Shown: one piece after another, positions 19,801-28,871 of the stretch
Layout of the letters: every line of letters begins with the position of its first letter
Position numbering within the stretch: position 1 is the first letter of the stretch
Notes under the pieces: model-generated
Databases searched by the model: none
What the model was told of the DNA's origin: nothing
What the model saw: the letters and a program-made list of their open reading frames with translations, nothing else
NCBI RefSeq assembly: GCF_013778505.1
Contig: NZ_JAAOWU010000005.1
Location: 72,393 to 136,392 of the forward strand
Direction of reading: 5' to 3'
Length of the DNA: 64,000 bases
Origin: Pseudomonas sivasensis
Lineage (GTDB): Bacteria; Pseudomonadota; Gammaproteobacteria; Pseudomonadales; Pseudomonadaceae
Made by a program: the position numbers and the translations under genes

Positions 19801-21423
19801 GAGAAACAAAGCCAGCACCAGCAGCAGATCCTGGACAGCCTCAAGGAGCGTGAAGCATTGAATGTTCCCTTATCGCTGACAAAAACCCTGGACCTGTTGC
19901 ACGACGCCGTTCTCAATGCCCGTAAACATGTGGCCATTGCCGAGCTCGACAGAGAAGACCTGTACCGCGCCCACCCGCAGTTCCGGCGTGAAGGTCCCGG
20001 TTTCAATGTGGCAGTCGTGCTTGAACGCAACCGCTATCGCCAGTTCACGTCCCAGCTGGCAGACATCAACGAGCGCAGTATCCGCTGGCTTGAACGCCAG
20101 GCGCGCCACCTTGAACACATGCAGTCAATGGGCTCCAGCGGCGCCAAACGATTCAACGAGATGACTGCCAATCGGGTGAACGAGATCAGCGCGCTGTCCA
20201 TCAAGGACTTGCAACTGCGCACCTTGAAATACCTGAGCGTGAAGGATTTCGGGCACCCGCTGTTCAAAGCGATGGATAACATTGTCAGCCCGCTGCAGCA
20301 GCAGGTACGCACCCACGCCGAACTCAACGGCCTGGTGCTGTCGGCCAGTGATCGGCTGAGTGTGTTGGAAAGTCTGGTGGAGCATTACGGCCGTGCGCTG
20401 GATGGGTTGCTCGGGTTGGAAATTGTCGACGTCGAGGGCCTGGATGCGACGTTCAGCGGCCGGTTGCTGAACCTGGTCCGCGGGCTCTACGACGAGGTAA
20501 CACAACGTCTGTCCAGGGAGGTCAGACCGATTGCACACACCAGCAACCAGCCGCCCAGGCCCGTGCCGGCTCAGGCCCCGGCGGCCACATCGGCAAAACG
20601 GGTAATCAAGACCCGGCGCAGGGGCACGCTGATCGGCGACGTGCAGCGGGTGCACAACGTTGAAGTGGTCGAAGTACGCAACGAGAACACCCGGCAAGTG
20701 GTCGAGAGCTATTCACAGCAGGGCGATGTATGGGTCGAGTATGTGGTGCAGACGCCGCCCCAGGCGCCCGTCCCACCGCGCAGCCTGAGCCAGGTCAAGG
20801 GTGAAGCCCGCAAGTTGCTGGCCATGCTGGATGATCATCTGCGCAGGGCCGAGCATTACAAAAAAAGCAGCAGGCACCCCCAGGAGGTCCAGGAGGTCCT
20901 GGATTACGAAGCGGCTCGCTATGACAAACTCGCCACCGAGTTGGACCAGGCCATCGCCGCTCAGCCCGAGAGTGCCAGGACCACCGCTGACCAGGCACTG
21001 GCCAGCGACATGCGTAAGGCCGGTGAACGCTTGAGTGCCTTGGGCCAGACATTGCGGCACCAACTGAGCCTGGAACTGCCGCCCACCCACGGCAATCTGG
21101 AATACCTGCTCAATCAGCGCCAGGTCAACGTGGCCAAGTTGGGCGGGCGGACCCGATTGAAGGGGGAGCGCCAGGACTTCATCCAGGAGTACGCGATCAA
21201 TGATCCCAAAGGCTACCCGGTGTGGTATGCGCATTTTCACTACCCCACCGCAGACACCGCAGGGGCCGACTACACCGCCGCGCACGTGAAAACCCGCGAA
21301 CAGCGCAAGCAAAGCTATTACTCGTTGCTCGCCAAGGCGCAGGGCCCGCAGGCAGTGGTCGACGTACACCGAGGCTTGATTGGCAAGGCGCTGGCGCAGC
21401 GCTGGTTCTTATCGTTCCCGTAA
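16801..21423 (+). CDS. DUF6543-type giant toxin-like protein 1 (dermonecrotic toxin family)
   Basis: 1540 aa. The frame is open further upstream, but the ATG at 16801 follows AAAAGGA and starts MQPLSSPPLTVQAVSRQFATRPSL, matching the N-terminus of the paralogue downstream. The N-terminal ~600 residues resemble the Pseudomonas DUF6543/'dermonecrotic toxin' domain (LRERYPSLSIDL, YGIDHYLSD, HAVYAYSLETQL). A hydrophobic stretch (about 725-760) after RESTSNSESRW may insert into membranes. A beta-rich module (RKGLYLIDNRWHAQVDSDLFRVN, about 880-940) precedes long charged helices. The C-terminus has EYAINDPKGYPVWYAHFHY. No signal peptide, LRR or NEL domain is visible. Family function is largely untested; the T6SS or another route could export it. 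Confidence 0.75.
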   Translation: MQPLSSPPLTVQAVSRQFATRPSLMPLVQTLLGNALRERYPSLSIDLALTHLAIPQATKGWTFQPLMDVIFNYLAGIGPLDLGEAYGIDHYLSDVPPKRLKLPGLTREKLEMTVVQSLIQDLCSTLPIAAQDALAHYWNEPSGTGGSRWRWLSDMLMTTLQASALRLTDLDADVRQTLDQLIGTPDREQRIARYGEHAVYAYSLETQLDNAGQTTRVLSEQLLLTRAINGKAPVLCSPGGRVEAFSSMDAFTLAWGERAAAQYEAETITCNRYEPEGSIFDYQATTLFNLQMERLAALKLPLEQRQETLQGLYLRLTDPGEFFLDAQDGAVRTLDAVRARLPDALRDAPPGYRERYRQYSLALATAKQRAGGRSFLTGIDDIHTYTVHALQQALDHEASAAGDTTGQVALHPDDLQLTFVVAAGYPGTVGIVERVHMSLTELALKNLAGLPSGELSIAHRQGSPLPAWLTRETVIGGDGLIKRVDIGKHYPELLKQALLSDTPQARERERETLFAAQQPMQLCLLALELSLKGEAGITPQGARMVAALMQGSSAEQKVDGKPVVIRHLSFLRSPGAKADKVSAMYLIEFQDSERGPHLLYRPLYAQALQEFSSRAALFQAIAQPGELQTSVLTWLSDTARPIYDHGGFQEPHYLRFGQGDEFAPRRTPPPATFASDGANDELHQCLVTGRLMTYLFSDHSRALIEQAERESTSNSESRWQVLMEGGSLLFGSLLQPLLSGPSMIVGWLLALYSSLSQDIQLLDSSSATSREQGAIDLLLTVATLLLESPLAPTAPPPAVALRVPQRRPQTWPAPAPARIRQGTVALPGVQPQGLHTAVDFSYAQARYRLTPSQRANLASLKVPMPGDLPQPVLNGPRKGLYLIDNRWHAQVDSDLFRVNLEDDGSVRITDPTDAQRPGPYLRDDGQGIWSVDSRLRLRGGMPPKRIAAERERKANRVKALEDDLQAYLQTQPEVDKAEARQTGLSGKPLAEARQQYDAALEKQSQHQQQILDSLKEREALNVPLSLTKTLDLLHDAVLNARKHVAIAELDREDLYRAHPQFRREGPGFNVAVVLERNRYRQFTSQLADINERSIRWLERQARHLEHMQSMGSSGAKRFNEMTANRVNEISALSIKDLQLRTLKYLSVKDFGHPLFKAMDNIVSPLQQQVRTHAELNGLVLSASDRLSVLESLVEHYGRALDGLLGLEIVDVEGLDATFSGRLLNLVRGLYDEVTQRLSREVRPIAHTSNQPPRPVPAQAPAATSAKRVIKTRRRGTLIGDVQRVHNVEVVEVRNENTRQVVESYSQQGDVWVEYVVQTPPQAPVPPRSLSQVKGEARKLLAMLDDHLRRAEHYKKSSRHPQEVQEVLDYEAARYDKLATELDQAIAAQPESARTTADQALASDMRKAGERLSALGQTLRHQLSLELPPTHGNLEYLLNQRQVNVAKLGGRTRLKGERQDFIQEYAINDPKGYPVWYAHFHYPTADTAGADYTAAHVKTREQRKQSYYSLLAKAQGPQAVVDVHRGLIGKALAQRWFLSFP

Positions 21424-21522
21424 TAAACCGGCCCGAGCCGTTCGCGCACGTGTGCACTATCGGGCTACCGCATCAGGCGTGGCGTTGGCGTTAGGTTAGG
21501 CGGGCATTCGCTTATCCAACGT

Positions 21523-21536
21523 AAAGGAATACCTTT
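21523..21536 (+). promoter_or_regulatory. Hairpin sequestering the Shine-Dalgarno of toxin gene 2
   Basis: AAAGG-AATA-CCTTT forms a 5-bp stem with a 4-nt loop that pairs the Shine-Dalgarno AAAGGA, ending one base before the ATG at 21538. Together with the hairpin before toxin 1 it suggests translational control (RsmA-type or RNA thermometer-like). Confidence 0.4.
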
Positions 21537-21537
21537 C

Positions 21538-24500
21538 ATGCCAATCGTCACGCCGATCCCGGCGGAAAACCTGCTGAAAACCGTGATAAAGGGGCAGTTT
21601 TCAACGCGCCCCGCCCTGCGGTCGGTAGTTGCAGAAATGCTGGCCCGCACCCTGAAAGAACACTACCCGCCCCTGTCCATCGCCCCTTCGGATCTGTACA
21701 TGGCGCTCCCCCGTGAGGGGGGCGGCCGGGCACTGCGGCCGCTGCTGGATGTGGCGCTGCAATTCCTTGCCAACGGCCATTTTCCCGACCTTTCATTGAG
21801 TTACGGGTTGGACGCCTACCTGAGCGACGCCACCGGCAGCCGACTCACGTTTCAGGCCGATGGCGAGCGCAGCTACGACCTGAACGTCTTCGAAAACGCG
21901 ATACGGGAACTGCCCTTGATCCTGTTTATCGGGGCCCAAGAGGCGCTGGCCGCGTATTGGGAACAGGACAGCGATACCGGCGTCAGTCGCTGGCAATGGT
22001 TGGCCGAAGTGCTGCGCGGCGCATTCAGGGCCAGCGCCGTCCGTCAATCGGGGGACGACACCCAGCAACTGCAGATACTGAGCACCCTGGCCGACTATCC
22101 CAGCCGAGAAACCAGGACCGAGCAGCCATGGCCTGCCAATGCGATCCACGCCTACACCCTGGAAACCCAGCTTGTACAAGGCAGCACATCACTGACGCAG
22201 CAGGCCAGCGATATTCTAGTGGTCAGCGGCACGCGCGTGCTGCTGTGTGGTTTGTCCGGCCGGATCGATTCCTACGCCAGCCTGGATGCATTCGGCGAGG
22301 CATGGGGCAAACGCATGCAGGCAGAGAGGATGGCCGACACCATCACTTGGCGCCTGTACGAGCCCGATGGCGATATTTTCGAAGTGCAGGCGGCGCTGGT
22401 ATTGGATCGGCAACTGGAGAACCTGGCCAGTCTGCGCCTGCCTGCGGGCACCAGCGTCAAGGCGTTGGAACAGCAGTTTGCGGCAATCACCGACCTGGCG
22501 AGCCTGTTCACCGACTCCCCCGCCATCGCCAGCCATCCCGCGCCGGCGATCGAGGCGGCCCTGCCCGGCTGGCTGCAAAACGCCTCGGCGGCCGATCGTT
22601 TCGCGTTTTCTCAGTGCCTGCTCGAACAGGCCAGCCTTCGGCGTCTGAATCAAGGCAAACACTACCTCGATGATCTCGAGGATATTCGCAGCTATGCCGC
22701 CAGCCATCTGGATCACCAACTGTGCCTGGACCGCAACGCCACCGAACACGGCGAACGCAGCTGCAAGGAACTTGCCCAGGGCGCCTACCGGGCCGGCGCA
22801 CTGCAACTGACCTTCGAAGTGCCGGTGGGCACCCTGCAAAGTGGCTACATCGACCGCGTGTCAATGAGCCTGGTCGACCTGGCGCTCAAGAACCTTTCAG
22901 GTAAACCTGCCGGCCGCATGACGGTGCGCCATGCGGATGGCCAGCCGGTCGACAGCAGCCTGACCCCGGAGTACCTGCTCGCGCTGGTGCAGCGCATCGA
23001 TGTCGGGCGCAACTACCCGGCTTACCTTCACCAGTCACTGCTCGGCGAGGACGCCCAGGCGCAAGAGCGCAAGCGGCTGTTCCTTGTGCAGCGTCCCATC
23101 GACCTGAAAACCCAGGCCCTGGAATACAAGATCAAAGGCCAGGCCGGGCTTACGTCGCGAGGGCTGCGCTATGTCGAAGCAGTGCTGGGCACCCACAGTA
23201 CCGAGCGCTGGGCGGGCATGGATGAAGTGGTCATGCGTGTGCTCGCCTTTCAACGCAAGCCCGGCGCCAAGGCGGATGGGGTGCAGAATATGTTCATCAT
23301 CGAGCCGCGCAACGGGCAGCCAGGCCCGCGCTTGTTGTATCGCCCGGCATATCGGGATTCGCTGTTGGAATTCACCGACCGCGCCAGTCTGCTGGCCGCC
23401 ATCGCCGAACCCGGCGAGCTGCAGGACAGCGTCCTGGCCTGGATGGAAGACCCTGCCAGAGCGGTGTACAGCAACGGCGGGTTCCGGGAACCCCATTACG
23501 TGCGTGTCAGCGGCATAGGTTCCGAGTTCGACCCCTTGCCGCCCATTCCACGCCCCGCGACGCTGGCCCCGCCGAGTGATGAAAGCAGCGATCAAATCCT
23601 CCAGGCGCTGGGCAACAACCAACTGATGGACTACCTGTACGAGTGCGAAGCGCGGCAACTGCAGGAGCAAGCCGACCGTGATTCGACCTCCAACGCCGAA
23701 AGCCGCTGGGCGCTGATTCTCGAAGGCGTGCAACTGGGCTTCAACACCTTGCTGATGCTGGTGCGTGGGCCCTTGGCGGCGGTGGGCTGGTTCATGCAGT
23801 TGGCCCTGAGCCTCAAGCAGGACGTACCAGCCCTGGAAAGCAAAGACCCGATTGCCCGTGAACTGGCGTGGGTCGACCTGCTGCTCAACACCAGCATGGT
23901 TCTGATTCACCTGGGGATACGCGACCACGTAGCACAGCCTCCTGCGCAAGCGGAGGTCCCACGGTTGCCATTGCAACACCCGCAGGGCCAGGCCATCTCA
24001 ACCCCGGCCGTGGTGCGACGGGGCATCGTCGGCTTGCCTGCCGAACCGCCCGGCGGCGGCCGCACCCTGTTGGATATCGACCGCTCCCTGGCCAGCGACA
24101 GTGCCTCGGCGCGTTTGTTAAGGAAACTGCTGGAGGTCAATGTGCCCTGGCCTGAACACGCCCCGGACCCCGTCGCGCTCGGCCCTTATCGCGGGTTGTT
24201 CAAGATCGGCCAGCGCTGGCACGCCACGGTGGGCGGCCTGCTGTTTCGCGTCAACATTACCCCGGACGTGGACGACATATTCATCATTGACCCGAACAAA
24301 CCCGACCACCCCGGCATCAAGCTGCGCACCGATGGCAAGGGCCACTGGACCCTAGACCGCGGGCTCAAGCTGGCGGGCGGTGGGCCCAAGCGCCTGGCAA
24401 CGCTGCGCGAGGAGAATCGTCGCCAGGCGGTGCAATTGAAGGACCGCATGGACACGCTCAATGCGCAGATTTCCCCGGACATGGCCGAGTTCAGAGATTG

Positions 24501-26430
24501 GTTGACCCGCCTTAACAATAACCGCGACGCCCTGAACAAACATGCGATTACCTTAAAGAAGCTGTGGAACCTGCTGCAAAACGCCCTCGATGTGCTGAAA
24601 CCCGCGATCGAAGCAAAGCATCAGGAGGCGATGGCCAACTATTCGAAGGCGCGCACCGACTATGAGGTGGTCCTGGATAAACTCGAGCAGAGTTACGCCA
24701 AGGTACTGCCAAAGCGCATCGAGCTGTACAAGGTAGGTCAGGACCTGCAGAAATACGCGGGTGCCGGCCCCCATGTGCAGGACCAGGCCATCACGCTCAA
24801 AACGCTTTGGGACGAGCAAATGCGCACGCATTTCCACCTGCAGAAATGGGCCGACACCTTTATGTTCACTGAGCGTGGCGAGCCCATGAGCCACCTGGCC
24901 AGCCGGATGCGCGAGGAACTGCGCGAAGGTCGTCCCTGGGCGTATAACGAACATGTGACCCGCTCGATTGAACTGGCGGACGTCGTTCAACGCATGGCGG
25001 CCCGCTCGCGCGAGATGGAAACCACCCTTGAGTTGCTGGAACAGGACTCCGTGGCCGGACGTGTGTTGCGCACGCAAGCGTTGTCCAAAATTACGACGTT
25101 CCAGCACTTTTTTGCGCAGAACCTGGAGATGCATGCGCTGATCCCGCTCTCGTGGGTGGTCGTGAAATTGTCGGCGCTGGAGGCGTCGCCGCTGGAGGCG
25201 CTGTACATCGACCATCTAAACAATTCGAGCCTGGGCCAGGCCTTGCTGTCACATACCGAAGTGCGCAGCAGCAGCGGTTATCCGCTGGATGAGCAACGAT
25301 TGCTGTACGGCACAATCCTGGACAAGTACCGCAGCTACGAGCAGGCCATCGAGGCGCTCACGTTCATCAATCCGCAACGCTTACACCCCGTGGCCGAACG
25401 CCTGCTGGCCGGGCTGAGTCGGGCGCGGACGCTGGCTGAAAACGAGCTGGAAAGTGTGGTGCGCAGCCAGGAAGCACTGGAGGTCGAAGCATCCGCCGCC
25501 ACGTTGCTCAGGCCGAAAGAGCCGGCCAAACGTATCTTCAAAACCCGTACGCGCACGTACTGGATCGGCGAGCTGAAACCTGTCGATGGTCTACACCCTC
25601 GCGAACGACTCACCATTACCAATAGCCTGACCGGTGAACCCCTGACCACCTTCGACGCGGATGATGCCGGCAGTTGGGTGGAAACGCCCCAGCAACCCAT
25701 GGCCGCCCCCGAACCGGCGGCGCCGGCCTCTACCCTGGCAATGCTCAAAGACCAGGGCGAGAAAGTGCTGCGGCAACGCCCCGAGATCGAACGTCTGATC
25801 AGTGCCCAACAGAAGAAGCTGGAGTCCGCCCTCACCCGGCAAGACGTCAACCCGGCCGACTGGGATGAGTTGCTCACCGGACAGGCCGATAGACTCAACG
25901 CACTTGCGGATGAAATCGCACGGGATCACAGCGACCAGCCCAGGGCGCAGGACGCCATCGATCGCTACCGCGCCAACGCCAGGGACATGCAGCGCATGGC
26001 CACACGACTGTGCAGCGACGCCTACAAACGCCAGTGGCCAACCCTGGAAAGCCTCGATTACCTCTGGCGGCACAAGGAGATCGATATCAACCTGACCAGC
26101 CTGGCAGACCCGCAGCGGCCAACCCTCAGTGGGGATTTCTTCACCGAATACGCGGTGTACGACAAAGCGCAAAAGCCGCCCAGTGTGCTGTGGTATGCCC
26201 ACTTTCACTACGCCACCGCCGACGCACCGCCTGAGCGCTACACGCGAGCCCACTTGAAACTGGCAAGCCAGCGCAAATACACGCAAAAGGATTTGCTCAA
26301 GGAACATGTCCAGTCGAAATTGCGCACTGAGCAGGCGGCTGGGGCCGACCCGGTGGAAAGAATCCTGTACGTATTGATCGCGCCGCCCCAGGACCAGCTC
26401 TTCCTGGCTATCGCGCCAACCATCAATTGA
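21538..26430 (+). CDS. DUF6543-type giant toxin-like protein 2 (tandem paralogue)
   Basis: 1630 aa, collinear with toxin 1 over its whole length. It shares LSLSYGLDAYLSDATGSRL, NAIHAYTLETQLVQGSTSLTQQ, SGYIDRVSMSLVDLALKNLSGKPAGRM, RDSTSNAESRWALILEG followed by a hydrophobic segment (about 728-755), the YRGLFKIGQRWHATVGGLLFRVN module, long coiled-coil-like helices and a C-terminal FFTEYAVYD...WYAHFHYATADA. Divergence is high for a local duplication, so the pair is old. The ATG at 21538 has AAAGGA upstream. It lies 114 bp after toxin 1 with no terminator between, so they probably form an operon. Activity not known. Confidence 0.75.
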   Translation: MPIVTPIPAENLLKTVIKGQFSTRPALRSVVAEMLARTLKEHYPPLSIAPSDLYMALPREGGGRALRPLLDVALQFLANGHFPDLSLSYGLDAYLSDATGSRLTFQADGERSYDLNVFENAIRELPLILFIGAQEALAAYWEQDSDTGVSRWQWLAEVLRGAFRASAVRQSGDDTQQLQILSTLADYPSRETRTEQPWPANAIHAYTLETQLVQGSTSLTQQASDILVVSGTRVLLCGLSGRIDSYASLDAFGEAWGKRMQAERMADTITWRLYEPDGDIFEVQAALVLDRQLENLASLRLPAGTSVKALEQQFAAITDLASLFTDSPAIASHPAPAIEAALPGWLQNASAADRFAFSQCLLEQASLRRLNQGKHYLDDLEDIRSYAASHLDHQLCLDRNATEHGERSCKELAQGAYRAGALQLTFEVPVGTLQSGYIDRVSMSLVDLALKNLSGKPAGRMTVRHADGQPVDSSLTPEYLLALVQRIDVGRNYPAYLHQSLLGEDAQAQERKRLFLVQRPIDLKTQALEYKIKGQAGLTSRGLRYVEAVLGTHSTERWAGMDEVVMRVLAFQRKPGAKADGVQNMFIIEPRNGQPGPRLLYRPAYRDSLLEFTDRASLLAAIAEPGELQDSVLAWMEDPARAVYSNGGFREPHYVRVSGIGSEFDPLPPIPRPATLAPPSDESSDQILQALGNNQLMDYLYECEARQLQEQADRDSTSNAESRWALILEGVQLGFNTLLMLVRGPLAAVGWFMQLALSLKQDVPALESKDPIARELAWVDLLLNTSMVLIHLGIRDHVAQPPAQAEVPRLPLQHPQGQAISTPAVVRRGIVGLPAEPPGGGRTLLDIDRSLASDSASARLLRKLLEVNVPWPEHAPDPVALGPYRGLFKIGQRWHATVGGLLFRVNITPDVDDIFIIDPNKPDHPGIKLRTDGKGHWTLDRGLKLAGGGPKRLATLREENRRQAVQLKDRMDTLNAQISPDMAEFRDWLTRLNNNRDALNKHAITLKKLWNLLQNALDVLKPAIEAKHQEAMANYSKARTDYEVVLDKLEQSYAKVLPKRIELYKVGQDLQKYAGAGPHVQDQAITLKTLWDEQMRTHFHLQKWADTFMFTERGEPMSHLASRMREELREGRPWAYNEHVTRSIELADVVQRMAARSREMETTLELLEQDSVAGRVLRTQALSKITTFQHFFAQNLEMHALIPLSWVVVKLSALEASPLEALYIDHLNNSSLGQALLSHTEVRSSSGYPLDEQRLLYGTILDKYRSYEQAIEALTFINPQRLHPVAERLLAGLSRARTLAENELESVVRSQEALEVEASAATLLRPKEPAKRIFKTRTRTYWIGELKPVDGLHPRERLTITNSLTGEPLTTFDADDAGSWVETPQQPMAAPEPAAPASTLAMLKDQGEKVLRQRPEIERLISAQQKKLESALTRQDVNPADWDELLTGQADRLNALADEIARDHSDQPRAQDAIDRYRANARDMQRMATRLCSDAYKRQWPTLESLDYLWRHKEIDINLTSLADPQRPTLSGDFFTEYAVYDKAQKPPSVLWYAHFHYATADAPPERYTRAHLKLASQRKYTQKDLLKEHVQSKLRTEQAAGADPVERILYVLIAPPQDQLFLAIAPTIN

Positions 26431-26434
26431 CCCT

Positions 26435-26465
26435 CAACGTCCGGCGTCGCTGACGCCGGACGTTG
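26435..26465. terminator. Strong bidirectional terminator
   Basis: A perfect 14-bp stem (CAACGTCCGGCGTC at 26435-26448 and its complement at 26452-26465) with a 3-nt loop sits in the 50-bp gap between the convergent toxin 2 and RND transporter genes. Confidence 0.85.
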
Positions 26466-26480
26466 TGTACCGCCTTGGGC

Positions 26481-28856
26481 TCAGTGGGCAAACAGCGAAT
26501 TGCCCTTCTGACCCGCCAGCTTCTCGGGTTTGATCAGGAAGCGCGCCAGTGCCGGCAGCAGCCACAGTGCACCGAACATGTTCCACAGCAGCATGAAGGT
26601 GAGCATCAGGCCCATGTCGGCCTGGAACTTGATGGCCGAGAAGATCCAGGTGCACACGCCGATGGCCAGGCACAGGCCGGTAAACAGCACGGCTTTACCG
26701 GTGGATTTGAGCGTCTGGTAATAGGCTTCCTGCAACGGCAACCCGGCACGCAGGAAACTTTCCAGGCGGCTGTAGATGTAGATGCCGTAGTCCACGCCAA
26801 TCCCCACGCCCAACGCCACCACCGGCAAGGTCGCGACCTTGACGCCGATGCCCATGAACGCCATCAGCGCATTGCCCAGTACCGAGGTGAGCACCAGTGG
26901 CAGCACGATGCACAGGGTCGCGGCCCACGAGCGGAAGGTGATCATGCACATGGTCGCCACGCACAGGTACACCAGGATCAGGATGGTCAGTTCCGACTCC
27001 TTGATGACCTCGTTGGTGGCAGCTTCGATCCCGGCGTTACCGGCGGCGAGGATGAACTCCAGGCCGTCCTTGTTGTTTTCCTTGGCGAAGTCCTGCACCG
27101 CATGCACGGCGCGGTCGAGGGTTTCGGCCTTGTGGTCGTTGAGGAACACCAGCACCGGCGCCAGTGAGCAGTTGTTGTTGTACAGGCCGTCGGCGCGGGC
27201 AATGGAGTTGTTCAGCACGTCCGGGTTACGCGACAGGGTTTCCCATTTCAGGTTGCCCTCGTTCATGCCTTTAATCATCTGCTTGGACACGGTCACCAGC
27301 GAGATCGCCGACTGCACGCCCTCGGTGTTCTGCATCTTCCACATCAACTGATCGATGGGCGCCATGGCTTCATACCGCGAGCAGCCTTCGGCCTTGGTCT
27401 TGACCATTACCACCAGCACGTCGGAGCTGGTGGAGTAATTGCTGATGATGAAGTTGTTGTCTTTGTTGTAGCGCGAGTCCGGGCGCAGCTCCGGTGCACC
27501 TTGGTCCAAGTCGCCGATCTTGAGGTTCTGGCTGTACCAGAGGCCGCCGCCAAAGGCGACCAGGGCTAGCAAGACCGACACTGGCGCGACTTTGGCGCTG
27601 GCGAATTTGGACAGCAGGCGCCAGAACGGATGCTCGCGGTTTGCGTCTTTCTTGCTCTTGGCGATGGCGCGCTTGCTGATGCCGACATAGGAAATCGCCA
27701 CCGGCAGCAGGATCAAGTTGGTGAACACGATCACCGCCACGCCGATGGACGCGCCGATGGCCAACTCACGAATCACGCCGATGTCGATGATCAACAGCGT
27801 AATGAACCCGACCGCATCCGCCAGGATCGCGATCATCCCCGGCAGGAACAGTTGACGAAAGGTCCGCCGTGCAGCCGTCAACGCGTTGTCGGCCTCGCTG
27901 GATTGCAGGGCGATACCGTTGATCTTCTGCACGCCATGGGAAATACCGATGGCGAAAATCAGGAACGGCACCAGCATCGAATACGGGTCCAGCCCGAAGC
28001 CGAAGAAGTGCATCAACCCCAGTTGCCAGACCACCGCAACCAAGGTGGTGCTCAACACCGCGATGGTGCTGCGCAGGCAGTTGGTGAACCACAGCAGCAG
28101 AATCAGGGTGATGACGAATGCGATGCCGAAGAACAGCACCACCATTACCAGGCCGTCGATCAGGTCGCCGACCTTCTTGGCAAAGCCCACGATGTGGATC
28201 TTGACGTTGGGGTTCTGGGCTTCGAACTTGTCGCGGATCTTGTCTTCGAGTTCATGGGAGAACTTGCGATAGTCCAGGGCCAGCAACTTGCCCTGATCCT
28301 GCGGGTCCGGATAGGACTCCAGCAGCGGGATATCCACGATGCTCGACTTGAAATCGTTGGCGACCAAGCGCCCGACCTGGCCGGACTTGAGTACGTTATT
28401 GCGCAGTTGATCGAGGCTTTGCGCCGAGCCGTTGTAGCTTTGGGGGATCACCTCACCGCCGGCGAACCCCTCTTCGGTCACTTCGGTCCAGCGCACGCTA
28501 GGACTCCACAGCGACTTGAGGCCCGAGCGGTCGACGCCGGAGATGTAGAACACCTCGTCGTTGATCTGCCTCAGGGTCTCCATGTACTCCTTCGTGAAGA
28601 TGTCACCGTCCTTGGCCTCCACCGAGATGCGCACGGTGTTGCCCAGGTTGGCCAAGTCGTTGCGGTGTTCCATCATCTTTTCGATGAAGGGGTGCTTGAG
28701 GGGGATCATCTTTTCAAAGCTGGTGGACGGGCGAATCAGCGTCGCCTGCCAGAACAGGAACACGCTCACCAGCAGGCAGATGACGATCACTGCCGGGCGA
28801 TTGTTGAAAATCAGGCGCTCAAGAAAGGTCGCTTTATCGTTGTGATGACTGCTCAT
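26481..28856 (-). CDS. RND/MMPL-family inner-membrane transporter
   Basis: A 791-aa protein with the two-fold RND layout: a transmembrane helix near 20-40, a large periplasmic loop, a membrane bundle (about 225-400, with DGLVMVVLFFGIAFVITLILLLWFT and FLIFAIGISHGVQKINGIA), a second periplasmic loop and a second bundle (about 620-775, LPVVALGVGIGVDYGIYIYSRLE). The GVDYGIY and GISHGVQ segments are typical of hydrophobe and lipid exporters of the MMPL group. It is 15 bp downstream of the YCF48-like gene, probably one operon. A leader motif AACAATAA lies at 28872-28879. In other pseudomonads such pairs accompany DUF1302/DUF1329 lipid-related genes, absent here. Confidence 0.88.
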   Translation of the reverse strand: MSSHHNDKATFLERLIFNNRPAVIVICLLVSVFLFWQATLIRPSTSFEKMIPLKHPFIEKMMEHRNDLANLGNTVRISVEAKDGDIFTKEYMETLRQINDEVFYISGVDRSGLKSLWSPSVRWTEVTEEGFAGGEVIPQSYNGSAQSLDQLRNNVLKSGQVGRLVANDFKSSIVDIPLLESYPDPQDQGKLLALDYRKFSHELEDKIRDKFEAQNPNVKIHIVGFAKKVGDLIDGLVMVVLFFGIAFVITLILLLWFTNCLRSTIAVLSTTLVAVVWQLGLMHFFGFGLDPYSMLVPFLIFAIGISHGVQKINGIALQSSEADNALTAARRTFRQLFLPGMIAILADAVGFITLLIIDIGVIRELAIGASIGVAVIVFTNLILLPVAISYVGISKRAIAKSKKDANREHPFWRLLSKFASAKVAPVSVLLALVAFGGGLWYSQNLKIGDLDQGAPELRPDSRYNKDNNFIISNYSTSSDVLVVMVKTKAEGCSRYEAMAPIDQLMWKMQNTEGVQSAISLVTVSKQMIKGMNEGNLKWETLSRNPDVLNNSIARADGLYNNNCSLAPVLVFLNDHKAETLDRAVHAVQDFAKENNKDGLEFILAAGNAGIEAATNEVIKESELTILILVYLCVATMCMITFRSWAATLCIVLPLVLTSVLGNALMAFMGIGVKVATLPVVALGVGIGVDYGIYIYSRLESFLRAGLPLQEAYYQTLKSTGKAVLFTGLCLAIGVCTWIFSAIKFQADMGLMLTFMLLWNMFGALWLLPALARFLIKPEKLAGQKGNSLFAH

Positions 28857-28871
28857 TCTGTCCCCGCCTTC

